DNA of 64,000 nt. Origin: Pleurostoma richardsiae. Lineage: Eukaryota > Ascomycota > Sordariomycetes > Calosphaeriales > Pleurostomataceae. Position numbers and translations under genes: made by a program. The notes below the pieces were generated by a model. It ran no database searches. It saw only the letters and a program-made list of their open reading frames with translations, and was not told the origin of the DNA. Location: the NCBI GenBank assembly GCA_030052745.1, contig JANBVO010000025.1:62001-126000 (forward strand), given 5' to 3'. This document shows positions 33,507-43,225 of this stretch, in pieces; the stretch's first letter is position 1; every line of letters starts with the position of its first letter.

Positions 33507-34685
33507 ATGGCGGCCAGCGAGACCAAACCGGAGCGCAGCCGCGTCTTCTTCGACATCAAGATCGGCCCCAAGACTGCCGGCCGTGTCGTCTTCGAGCTGT
33601 ATAATGACATCGTGCCTAAGACGGCCGAGAACTTCCGTGCCCTGTGCACTGGCGAGAAGGGCCTAGGAAAGTCTGGAAAGCTCCTCCACTACAAGGGTTC
33701 CATCTTCCACCGCGTCATCAAGCAGTTCATGATCCAGGGCGGTGATTTCACCGAGGGCAACGGCACTGGCGGCGAGTCTATCTATGGCGCCAAATTCGAG
33801 GACGAGAACTTCCAGCTCAAGCATGAAAAGCCCTTTCTGCTGTCCATGGCCAACGCCGGTCCAGGTAGGTACTCCCTCTTTCAAAGCGTTGCGGCGCCGC
33901 CCCGCTAACGAGACTCGACGACAGGCACAAACGGTTCACAATTCTTCATCACGACTGTCCCCACTCCCCATCTGGATGGGAAGCACGTAGTCTTCGGAGA
34001 GGTCATCAGCGGCAAGTCTATTGTCCGACAGATCGAGAACCTCAAGACCCAGTCAGGCGACAAGCCCATCGTCGATGCAACCATAATCCAGTGTGGCGAG
34101 CTCGGCCCCGACCAATTCGCTGCCGCCGACAACTTGAAGCAACCTGACGCCCTTGGCGACCCATACGAGGACTTCCCAGAGGACGAGTCGGATTTGGACG
34201 CGGAGAAGATCCTCAAGGTCGCAGCAGACTGCAAGGAGTTTGGGAATAAGGCCTTCAAGTCCGGAGATGCCTCCCTGGCGCTGGACAAGTACCAGAAGGG
34301 CCTGCGGTACCTAAACGAGGACCTAGACCTGGACAAGGAGCCGGCTGACACCAAGACCAAGTTGGACGCCTTGCGCTTCACTCTCAACAGCAACTCAGCC
34401 CTGATGAATATGAAACTTGGCGCCTGGGAGGAGTGCGTCCACTTGGCCAGCAGCGCCCTCGAAGTCCCCGCTATCACGGATGCTGAGAGGGCTAAGGCGC
34501 TGTACCGTCGAGGCTACGCCTACGTGCGCCTCAAGGACGAGGATAAAGCTATCGAGGACCTCGCCGCCGCCAACAAGCTCGTACCTGGGGACGCCGCCAT
34601 CTCCAGCGAGCTGGCCGCCGTCAAGAAGCAGCAGACAGCACGGTTAGCAAAGGAGAAGGCCGCCTACAAGAAGTTCTTCAGCTGA
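33507..34685 (+). CDS. CPR6: Cyclophilin 40-type peptidyl-prolyl isomerase with TPRs
   Basis: Two exons, 33507-33864 and 33925-34685, joined across the codon for the second Gly of AGPG|TNGSQF, encode 372 residues, the normal Cyp40 length. Residues about 10-175 form the cyclophilin domain, with the catalytic [16 protein letters not shown], the [14 protein letters not shown] loop and the [12 protein letters not shown] segment. Residues about 215-365 are three TPR repeats ([59 protein letters not shown]) ending in a basic helix. The Cyp40/Cpr6 class binds the Hsp90 C-terminus through its TPRs and acts as a co-chaperone with prolyl isomerase activity in the cytosol. The TPR carboxylate-clamp residues look preserved. 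Confidence 0.96.
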
Positions 34686-35253
34686 GGAGCTGGGCCCCCT
34701 TGTGTGTTCGGGGAGCTAGAAGGTATTAGGCATATCTGCGTTGGACTTGGACGCCGGTGTTGCCGGAGCAGGGCGTAAGAACGGACGGGGAAAAGCCTGT
34801 GAGTGAGTCCGTAGGCTGGAGCATAATTTTGAGCCCGCTCCTGAGGACGGGATCTTCAGTGCGCCCAAGTATTACGGACATTTCGCTCACGTAGCCAGGT
34901 AGCTTTCAAAGTCACATAGGAGGCCAGTGAATGTAAAATCATTCAAGGTAATAATCAATCCATTCTGTCAGGCGACAGGAGGAGGTATCGCCGGCCTTGT
35001 GAAAGCCAGAAAAAAGAGGGGGAAGTGCTGTCCACTTCCCCTTTCCTCGTATTTTAATGGTATATGAAGGAGGCTACGTTCTCACGCCAAAAACCCATCT
35101 ACGACCTCGTCGTCTCAAGGGAATGAATGCCAGAACACCATGTGAAAGCGGCGCGGATAATGACAACACAATGACCATGATGCCGCCGTGAGCATTCTCC
35201 AATCCCAGCTTGTCGCCTTCGATGCTTCCCCAAAAGACGGCCGGTCCCATCCA
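34686..35253. other. Intergenic between convergent genes
   Basis: About 570 bases lie between the stops of the Cyp40 and RasGAP genes, holding both 3' UTRs. A GGGGAAGTG...CACTTCCCC inverted repeat at about 35018-35042 could form a hairpin of terminator-like shape, although fungal Pol II termination does not depend on hairpins. Confidence 0.45.
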
Positions 35254-38200
35254 TCACTGCTGCTTTGTCGTGGACTCTTCATCGGCGCGCTGTTGCCACG
35301 CCTCCGGCAGCGCCGCGGCGCCCAACGCCGCGGCCCCCCAGGCCACTTTATTACTCGTCCCGCTGTTGCCATCCTTATCCCGACGGCCCTCGTCCTCCCT
35401 TCCCGCCGCGGGCGAGCTGTTGCTGCACGCTTCGGGTGACGCGGCCCTGCCTTTACGCCGGAACCCGCTGAGGAATTTGCGAGCATGCTTGTTGCCGTTG
35501 CGCAGGGACCGGATCGTCCCGCCGGCACCCGACGCCTCCGACCCGGCGGACACCTGCCGCTGAGCACTGGGGTCGCGGCCACCCATCCACCGCAGGTCGC
35601 GGAACATGGCCGCCGGGCCACCACCGTGGGTGTTCTCGACCTCGCTGCCCGAGGATCCGGGCGGCCACTGTGGGCCGACATCGCCATGGTCCATCCAGGC
35701 AGGCGCGCTCCCATAGGACAGGTTGACAGCATCGACGAGGGTGGCCCGGTCCATGGCCTCCGCGAGGGCCACCTCGGGGTCCAAAATCGCGGGTTGGCTG
35801 GCTGTCTCCGCAGCGGCAGCTGCGGCACGGGCAGCCTCGATGCGGGCGTGGCAGGTGTCAGAGCGCTCCTGCAGGCGGGCGCAGATGAGGTTGAAGTCGA
35901 GGAGCGCACCGTCATACAGGTGCGACTCCGGGGCTGAGACCGGATTGGATGCCATCCACAACCGCACGAGGGCGGCGAAGTTGCGCGGGTGATCGACGAG
36001 GTAAGGGAGCGAGGGGAAGCCCTCGCGCGCTGTCGGTGAGAGGCGGCCAAGGATGGTGATAGGTGTAGAGTACGACGCGGGTAGGGCGTAGTTGCCGCGC
36101 TCAGCCGGGATGGCGCATACCTGGTCAATGAAGGCCTTGAGGGAGGGCCGGTGCGCATTCAGGAAACGGTTCATCGGCTCCATCCATGTCTCCTTCTTGC
36201 CGATAGCAGATAAGTTTGCCAGCGCCTGCAGCCCCTTGGCGATGAGCGTTAGCGTCCGCTGGGCGCGCGGCCGCGGATGGTCGCGAAGCAGGCCGAAGAG
36301 CTTCGGGTTGAGGATGGCCGGGCAGATAAAGCGCAGGAAGAGGAACCCGGACACGCTGGTGTAGGCGACCGTTCGGAGAAAGTCTCCATACCGGTCCTCG
36401 GCCACTGCGCGGATGTACTTGAGGATGTGCCGCAGCTCCGGGGGTAGCTTGGCTGCGGAGCTGGCAATGCAGTCCCATATCTCGTTGGTGAATTGCATTA
36501 GCTGGCTCCAATGCTGCTGGAGGTCCTCTCCCGGTTGCAGCTTGCCTGGGTCGACCTCGCAGTTGGGGTTGATCTCGTTGATCTCGAAAATCTTGTCAGA
36601 TAATGTCTCTTCGAGGTACTCTTTGCCCATGCGGCGCATGTGGAATTCTAGGGCCTGTGTGAGGAGGGAATTCCCTCTGAATAGGAGGTTAGCCTCGCCG
36701 GCTAGAGACTTCCCCATGTCTCGGACGAGTGCCTCTCTGTCGCTCGCAGACTCGAGTGAGTCGTTCGACTTTAGTCTCTTGCTAAATCGCATCTTCTTCA
36801 TGGCGGTTTGGCTGCCTATGCCGTCTATCTCGTCCTCGACTAGAGCCATCAGCCACTCACTGGCGCTTCCTGATACCTGGAAAATGTTGAGAAAGATCTC
36901 GGCTAGACGGCGGAGGTTACCAGGAAGAGCTTGAGCAATCTGTCCGGTCAACCCAGTGCTGAAGTTATGAAGCACTTCGGAGAGAGGCTGATATTCTTTA
37001 GCCATCAGCACCACCAGCTCCTCATGGCGAACTCTAACGAGCATGGAGCCAATAGACAGCGTTCTGTCGTCGTATATCTGAAACCATTGCTCATGGTCCT
37101 TTCCCCTCTCCAGGTTGCTCAAAGGAACGTCGACAGTCCCGCAAGGAACTTCAACGAGGTTCCCAGTCTTTGGGAGTCCCATGGATGCTTGCAGTTGATG
37201 GCTGATACTCTCCATATTGCCATCGACACGCTTCAAGACTACAGACAGAAAAGGCAGACTGGATGGTAGATCAGAGAACTCGCACTCGTCTCTCCAAAAA
37301 GGATTCTTCGTTTCCATTTTTGTGGTTGTTCGCGCCCGCACTTCTCCGTCGAGGATGACCTCAGCCAGATAGTTGCCGATCAGGGGATCTTGCTCTGATT
37401 TGTGATAGCGATCATGCTGCCCGGCCTGGGCCGGGTCTAGAGTGAGGCTTCTTAGTTTCGCCTCAGTGACACGCAAGCTGATTGTCTTCTCTACCCTGAA
37501 TGTCTCCGCTACCTGTTCTGCGCCGAGGTCAGACAGTTCACCAGGCTGCTCATCGTCTTCGGAGTCGGTTCGGCATACCTCAGGCACGGTGAAAGCCCGA
37601 AGCAAGACGAACCAGACCTCGAAAAGTACCCTCGAATCTAGAGCAATATAGACGGGGCGAAATATCGACAGGTGCGTCGCTGTAGCCGAGTAATTCGGGA
37701 AAATCGCGATGCAATAGTCCTCATCCAGGACGGACTTGTCGAGTTGCTGCACAGCGCAACGGTTGAGTTGGGACACGTCGATCACAGACAGCACAGTGAC
37801 ATCATTTTCTGTGATGAGCTTGAACTCGCCGTTGTCTTGGAGGATACAAGATACCTTCCTCCAAGACGTGTGGTTGGACCGTAGGTCGCGCGTCGATGGC
37901 CTCTTGACGATATGGCGCGGCGATGTCGCTATGCCTTTGTCCCAGAGCATGACCTTCCCAACCTTGATGATGCTAGCTTCTTTTGAGGCAGTCGAGGAGC
38001 CTCTACGCTTGAGCTCGGGTCGGCTCTGCGTCGGCGCACCTCCCGCGGCCGCAGGGAGCCTGTTTGAGGGGGGTCGAAGCTGCTGCCAGCAGATCAGCGC
38101 CGCTAGCCATAGGTCGAACTCCTGCACCGGCAGCGGTCGCAGGAGTAGTTGGACGCCTAGCAGCGAATTGACAAGCTCGAGGCATCGTACAGGCAATTCC

Positions 38201-39273
38201 GAAGCAACCACAGGAAGAACACGACAGCCGCGCAGGTCTGCGACGAGTGGCACGTGGAAAGGTCCGTTTTCGCCCGGATCGAACATTAAACTGCCCTTAT
38301 CCTCGTCGATATAACCCACGCCCGCGTACCAGGGTCCCCCAGGTTCGTTCTGGTATTCGACCTCGCCCCGCATCCGTCCACAGAGTGTCTTCATGAGCAG
38401 GAGAATCTTGTTCGCGTCGTCGGTGGGTATTGGTAGAGGAAGGGAATCGACAGAGGGCGGCGCAGATATGAGAGGAGAGGTCGGTCTTGAGCCTCTTTTC
38501 ATAAGTTTCGTCCTTGTAGATGACCTCTTCTCCTTGACACTCGGTGCCCCCGAAAACAGATCTGGTGACCGCGTGCGCTGTACCGATGGGTAGCCCATGG
38601 ACTCTGGAACCGGGAGCTGCAGCGGTGGGGGCGGCTGCCCTCTCCGTTCCTCGTTGACGCCCGGTAGTGAACCGGAGGAGGAGAACGAGCCGAGTCTATG
38701 TCGGCTGGCGCTGCTCTCGAAGGAGGGGGGAAGGTGCTGGCGGAAAGCACCGTCCATGGTATGGGTGCGTGGCCGAAAGACGGGTGGCCGGGGCGGGGGA
38801 CTTGAGGAGGTACTATCGAAGGAGCTCGCCATTGCGTCGTTGAACACCACACCCTGCCGGCGGCTGCCGTTGCCGCTGCTCGAAGTGGGGACGGGCCCGG
38901 CGCCCGGGACGGATCGCGGGGAGCTCTGGGTGGACATGGGCCCGAAGACATGGGTGCCGGGTCCAGAGACGGCGGCCGTAAGGTCGTACGGGGCACGGTT
39001 CGTGGATTCTGGTGAGAGGCTGTCGAGGGCTGGCGGTTCAGGTGTTACAGAGCGTATCGTAGCCTGCGTACTCGCGAGGGAGGGACGGAACGGGTGCGTG
39101 CTGCGCATGTTACCTGCAGACGCCCTCCTCTCCATCACCCGCTCCAAGGGTTCGGCAGGCGTCGAGGGTATAGACGGTGTCGAGGCGCTAGGCGGGAGGG
39201 CGCCGCCGTCCTGGGGCCGCCGCCCTTCCATCTCGGGAGGGAGGATGCTCGTCAATCCTCGGCTTCGCCACAT
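35254..39273 (-). CDS. RasGAP with PH-like and C2 domains, Bud2-like
   Basis: A single very long exon encodes 1339 residues from the ATG at 39273. A second ATG at 39231 (MEGRRPQDGG) is an alternative start. The first 400 residues are Ser/Pro-rich. A PH-like region lies at about 435-560 (KVGKVMLWDKG, WRKVSCILQDNGEFKL) and a C2 domain at about 605-740 (ISLRVTEAKLRSLTLD, TKNPFWRDECEFSDLP). The RasGAP domain spans about 830-1080 with the arginine finger in LFRGNSLLTQALEFHMRRMG (about 866) and the FLR motif in FLFLRFICPAILNPKLFGL (about 979). The C-terminus is low complexity. PH-C2-GAP order and length resemble Bud2/Cla2, the GAP for the polarity GTPase Rsr1/Bud1. The GAP activity is well supported; the Bud2 identity is inferred. 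Confidence 0.88.
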   Translation of the reverse strand: MWRSRGLTSILPPEMEGRRPQDGGALPPSASTPSIPSTPAEPLERVMERRASAGNMRSTHPFRPSLASTQATIRSVTPEPPALDSLSPESTNRAPYDLTAAVSGPGTHVFGPMSTQSSPRSVPGAGPVPTSSSGNGSRRQGVVFNDAMASSFDSTSSSPPPRPPVFRPRTHTMDGAFRQHLPPSFESSASRHRLGSFSSSGSLPGVNEERRGQPPPPLQLPVPESMGYPSVQRTRSPDLFSGAPSVKEKRSSTRTKLMKRGSRPTSPLISAPPSVDSLPLPIPTDDANKILLLMKTLCGRMRGEVEYQNEPGGPWYAGVGYIDEDKGSLMFDPGENGPFHVPLVADLRGCRVLPVVASELPVRCLELVNSLLGVQLLLRPLPVQEFDLWLAALICWQQLRPPSNRLPAAAGGAPTQSRPELKRRGSSTASKEASIIKVGKVMLWDKGIATSPRHIVKRPSTRDLRSNHTSWRKVSCILQDNGEFKLITENDVTVLSVIDVSQLNRCAVQQLDKSVLDEDYCIAIFPNYSATATHLSIFRPVYIALDSRVLFEVWFVLLRAFTVPEVCRTDSEDDEQPGELSDLGAEQVAETFRVEKTISLRVTEAKLRSLTLDPAQAGQHDRYHKSEQDPLIGNYLAEVILDGEVRARTTTKMETKNPFWRDECEFSDLPSSLPFLSVVLKRVDGNMESISHQLQASMGLPKTGNLVEVPCGTVDVPLSNLERGKDHEQWFQIYDDRTLSIGSMLVRVRHEELVVLMAKEYQPLSEVLHNFSTGLTGQIAQALPGNLRRLAEIFLNIFQVSGSASEWLMALVEDEIDGIGSQTAMKKMRFSKRLKSNDSLESASDREALVRDMGKSLAGEANLLFRGNSLLTQALEFHMRRMGKEYLEETLSDKIFEINEINPNCEVDPGKLQPGEDLQQHWSQLMQFTNEIWDCIASSAAKLPPELRHILKYIRAVAEDRYGDFLRTVAYTSVSGFLFLRFICPAILNPKLFGLLRDHPRPRAQRTLTLIAKGLQALANLSAIGKKETWMEPMNRFLNAHRPSLKAFIDQVCAIPAERGNYALPASYSTPITILGRLSPTAREGFPSLPYLVDHPRNFAALVRLWMASNPVSAPESHLYDGALLDFNLICARLQERSDTCHARIEAARAAAAAAETASQPAILDPEVALAEAMDRATLVDAVNLSYGSAPAWMDHGDVGPQWPPGSSGSEVENTHGGGPAAMFRDLRWMGGRDPSAQRQVSAGSEASGAGGTIRSLRNGNKHARKFLSGFRRKGRAASPEACSNSSPAAGREDEGRRDKDGNSGTSNKVAWGAAALGAAALPEAWQQRADEESTTKQQ

Positions 39274-42157
39274 CCACGCAAAGTGTGCATTGGATTGCCT
39301 CCCCTCCAGATTCTGGTGTCTAATCGAGAGGAGGTATATGGGGTCTAGAAGACAGGCTTGATAGGTGGTAGAGTTGGTGGTGTATGAGCGCACAGGTGCG
39401 CGGTTCGGCGGTCAAGAAGCGAGCACCCGGCGAGAACAAGTCCGGCGCCTGTTTTTCCAACGATGGTTTCCCTCAGCTTCCTGGCATTGCCCGCATCTCT
39501 CCCAGGCGCCAGTCAGACTTGTCACGTCTGCGTGTCTCGAAGGGGTCTGCAGCGATCGGTGAGGCAAGGTCGGATACCGCCCTGGGGGGGGGATGGGGAT
39601 CGGCGTCGATGTCGGGAACGGCGACCGAATGCAGGGATCGCCCTTTCGCGCTCTCCTTGTTCTGCCTCCGTCAAGTACTCTGTCTCCTTCTTTTTCTTGT
39701 GTATACCAGGCAAACGCTCGAGGTGCTGCTCCTCATCCTCACGTGCAACAGGCCTGACCAGAACAACAGCTACAAATCTGGGCAGCGGAATCGCGGGCTT
39801 CTATGTCGACGGCGCCACAGGCTAGGATCGGCACGCACAGGGCGATTTGGCGTGGAGAGCGGGGGAGAGAGTTGGGGGCTCCGTCGTGGAACGAATTATT
39901 ACCTAGGGACTCGGGCAGATCGAAAGTTCCACTCTCGTCGCCTGGCTTCGGTCAATGATCAACATGGGAATCTTCGTACAGGCTTCCACGACCCTCCGTC
40001 TCGGCTCCGTGTAACTTGTTCTATGTCCGGACAGCAGCAGCGGAGAAGGGGTTGGTGTCAAGTCATTGAGACGACAACGGCGCCGGATATCGTCTGCCAA
40101 GCACGGAGTAGTATTTGGTGTTATGAGGCCGTGAGGTGCTGTTGCCAAAAGCAGGAAGATGATGTGGGTAGAGACTAGAGAGACGGGAAGCTTGCTCTTA
40201 AGAGCCTAGAGCAAAGCTCCCAGCGCAGCATGCTTTGACGGATGGACGGAAGACAAGGAAGTGTGGACTTTGCGAGAGCCCCGGGCCGCCTGTGTCTCAC
40301 AGTACTACCGAGTACCTACGACGGATCCGTACTTAGTCCTCAGCACGAGAGAGCCACGGACAACCAGATAGGGTTTGAAGCGTCGCGGGCAATGCGTACT
40401 AAGTAGGTAGGGATGGATCGTGGATCCACAAATGGGGCACAAGCTCCTCTCTAGATACATGTCTAGACTCCCGGACTGGTCTACATCTTGTTCTCTGCTC
40501 CCACGTAACGTTATATGTATACACGTGTACAAAGGAGAACAAGTGCGTGTCAGAATCGCGCGAAGAAGAGGAGCAACGTGTGCCTGGACCGGCTGGACCG
40601 GACAGGGACCGGCAATAGGCGTACGCGGTGGCCTTATTCCGGTCATCATCAATCTTGCTGCGCTGCAGTAAAGAGAGAATAATGAGTGCCAGCTAGCCTT
40701 GCCGAGAGCGCCCCTGGTGGGGTTTCAAAGCCGGGAGGATTCCTTCCCCGTCCTTCTTATTGCGGAAGGGAGAATGGAGCAGGATCATCTCCCGTTCTGG
40801 CACTGGATCCTGGGACTCCCGGCGAAGCTGAGAGGTGAGATGGGAGATGACGGAGGGGGCAGTATACGTCCGGGATTCAGCTGGTCTAGGTAGGTAGGTG
40901 GTTAGCCCACGCCAAGTGAGCAGCAAGAGAGACGCCAGGCGACCGATCGCGACTGTGACATCTGCCGGCCTCGCTGGTGCATCTCTGCCCCCCCCGGATG
41001 TCTTCTCTTTTACTTATTTATTTTCCTTTAAAAAAAAAAAAGAACCCTACTCTGCCCCGGCGAAATAGATCGAGACGACAAAGTTCCTGCAGGGTCGGTC
41101 GGATGTTGCTGTCAGGTCCGTGCCGTACCTGCAGCTCTTTTGTCCGGACTGATCCATCAAAATGAAACAGCAAAACGACACGACGACCTTGACTACCTAG
41201 GCTCGGCGATGATGCATGCTCTCCTGCTAGCATCCTTAATTGGTAGATAGCTCAGCTGATGACCGCACTGATTGTCGTTTTCGCGCGATCGAGATTATCA
41301 CGATATGGCGTCTGTGCTCGCATCTCGCTTGACCTGCCTCACTCAACGTGTCCACAGTGCACGGACCTGGATCCTCTTTCTTGAGTCTCGTAGCATGCAT
41401 GGTATGTATGACGCATCCATCTCTCTTCTCTTTGGACCTTTTAAGCTGAATTGACAATGATGGCCTTTCATCATAACCTGGCTAGCCCTAGTATATCTCC
41501 TAGTCTCTTATTAGACCATGAGCTTGGAGCTCCTCCCTCCCCCACAAGACCTCCCGTGATCCCAGACACCCTGTCCAATAGTTCCCTCATCCCGGCCTCT
41601 CTCGCGAGGCTTTGTCGTTAGTGCCTTGCCGCGCTCCTGTCACACCTCCGTCATTCTGGGCAGAGACGGCAAACCTGGCTCCAGGGACAATCACCATGGT
41701 GACGACCTAAGGTCGACGAAGGTAGAGATGGACGGAGCTGCGCCTTCGGCCCGGCTATGCATGAGAGGCGTGAGGCTTCAATCAGGTCAAAGCCTTGTAG
41801 ATGTCTACCGATCCCGTTGTGGAGACGAGGACCTCTCTGTCGGCCCGTAGGAGATGGTCCATGACAGGCTCAGCGAGACAGCCTATGTCTTACCTTTAGC
41901 ATCTCTGTCCCCCTAGGACCCGAGCGTAAAGACATCGGGTGCGCCATCGTACCGCAGTGGGACAGTTGATTCGGACTTGCTTCGAGAGGGCTTGCAGATT
42001 ACAGCAGCAGAAGTATGAAGCTAACATAGTTAGGGGGGTGGCTTCGCGTACTCATTCTATTCTGTACGTGATTCTTCTCTAACTGTATCTTATGCAGGCC
42101 ATGTGGACATGGGAATAGCAGAGGCCACAAAATCAATACCGAATTTGTGTGGTCAAA
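39274..42157. other. Long intergenic region upstream of the RasGAP gene
   Basis: This 2.9-kb region holds the RasGAP promoter and 5' leader on the right of that gene, and the 3' flank of the 2H phosphoesterase gene. TACC/GGTA words occur near 40300-40410 and 40888-40900, and an A12 run lies at 41030-41041. An open frame at 39384-40178 (264 codons, plus) has no domain and overlaps the likely RasGAP promoter. I support no gene here. Confidence 0.45.
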
Positions 42158-43225
42158 TCAGAACCCCTCGCCGACCATTATCGTCCTTCCTCCTCCGTAC
42201 CACAGGGCCCCATTGCGTGCCTCCAGCCCTTTCTCTTGTCCCACGATCCACTCGCCGACCAATTCAGCACCAGGCTTGTTCCATATCTCCCTCTCCAGCC
42301 AGGCGTTGATCTCATCTATCGTCTCTACCCATCTTCGCCGCGCCTCCGGTGTCGCATGGTCATCCTGGGTCAGATACCGCCCGAGCGTGATGTGCGCGCT
42401 AGGCACCACGTAACGTGAGGCAATGTTGACGCCCGTCGTTTCGGCGAGCGTGAAGACATCCCGGCGTAAGTGATGGTAGGTGTAGCCGTCGTTGACCTGG
42501 TGACCCGGTGTGGGCTCGTCCCTGCTCTGAGGCAGTGGTACCGGCGGCGGGGACACGACGGGCTCGCCGGCTGCAGGGAGGAAAGACATCGCAATGGCAG
42601 CGAGGTCGTAGGAGAGCATAGGCTTGACCAGTCGGGACCGGTTGGAGAAAGTGAAGTTGGTCAGGGTCGGGACCGTCGACCTCATCTGGGACACTAGCGA
42701 TGCAATCTCGAACGGCGTCCGGGAGTGGTCGATCTCAAGTGTCGTCATGTGCATCCGGTGGAGCGGCATGAGCCAAAGATCTAGATGGAGACTTAGCCAG
42801 GGGCCACCCATTGACCGCACACGTCGTTACGCATTGGGGATATGAGCAGCAGAGCTTCCCGTGGTATGAAGAAGGCACTCTCCGATATCCCATGCCAACA
42901 CGGGCCATTTTATGCCCATCAACCGCAAGCATGTGCCCGTGGTATCCCGAATAGGGTTTACGGCGTCACTCGCTCACTTACTGGGTGCTGCTTTCTTCAA
43001 CATGGACTGTAGTCGGGCGGCAAGCTGGAGGACATGTTCCGGAGGCCGAGCCCAAAAGACCAGGCAGTTCCGGTGGTCTTTGAACCCGGGCTCAATATTG
43101 GGTTGCTCTATACGGAGGAGGAAGGGGTCGATGAGCACTTCGTTAAAGTCATCGGAGAGAAATTTCTGCTTCTGCTGGGCATTCCGGGTCACCCGGTGGG
43201 TTGAGTATAAGGATTGAATCCCGGC
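42158..43225 (-). CDS. 2H phosphoesterase-like protein
   Basis: Two exons are clear: 43225-42982 and 42780-42158, joined within an Asn codon (donor GTAAGT, acceptor TCTAG), so that KAAP(N)LWLMPLHRMHMTTLE is continuous. The first is itself preceded by a CAATAG acceptor, so at least one more 5' exon with the start codon lies upstream. I could not place it with confidence; a candidate ATG frame lies around 43375. The 288 visible residues include two HxT motifs, HMTTLE and HITLGRYL, the signature of the 2H superfamily (RNA ligase/cyclic nucleotide phosphodiesterase/AKAP7-like), and end GALWYGGGRTIMVGEGF. Members hydrolyse 2',3'-cyclic or 2'-5' phosphodiesters in RNA or nucleotides. The substrate here is unknown. 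Confidence 0.8.

Noticed and set aside
39384-40178. 264-codon ATG frame on the plus strand
   Set aside because: It lies in the divergent leader and promoter of the RasGAP gene, has no domain, irregular composition and no codon pattern resembling its neighbours.
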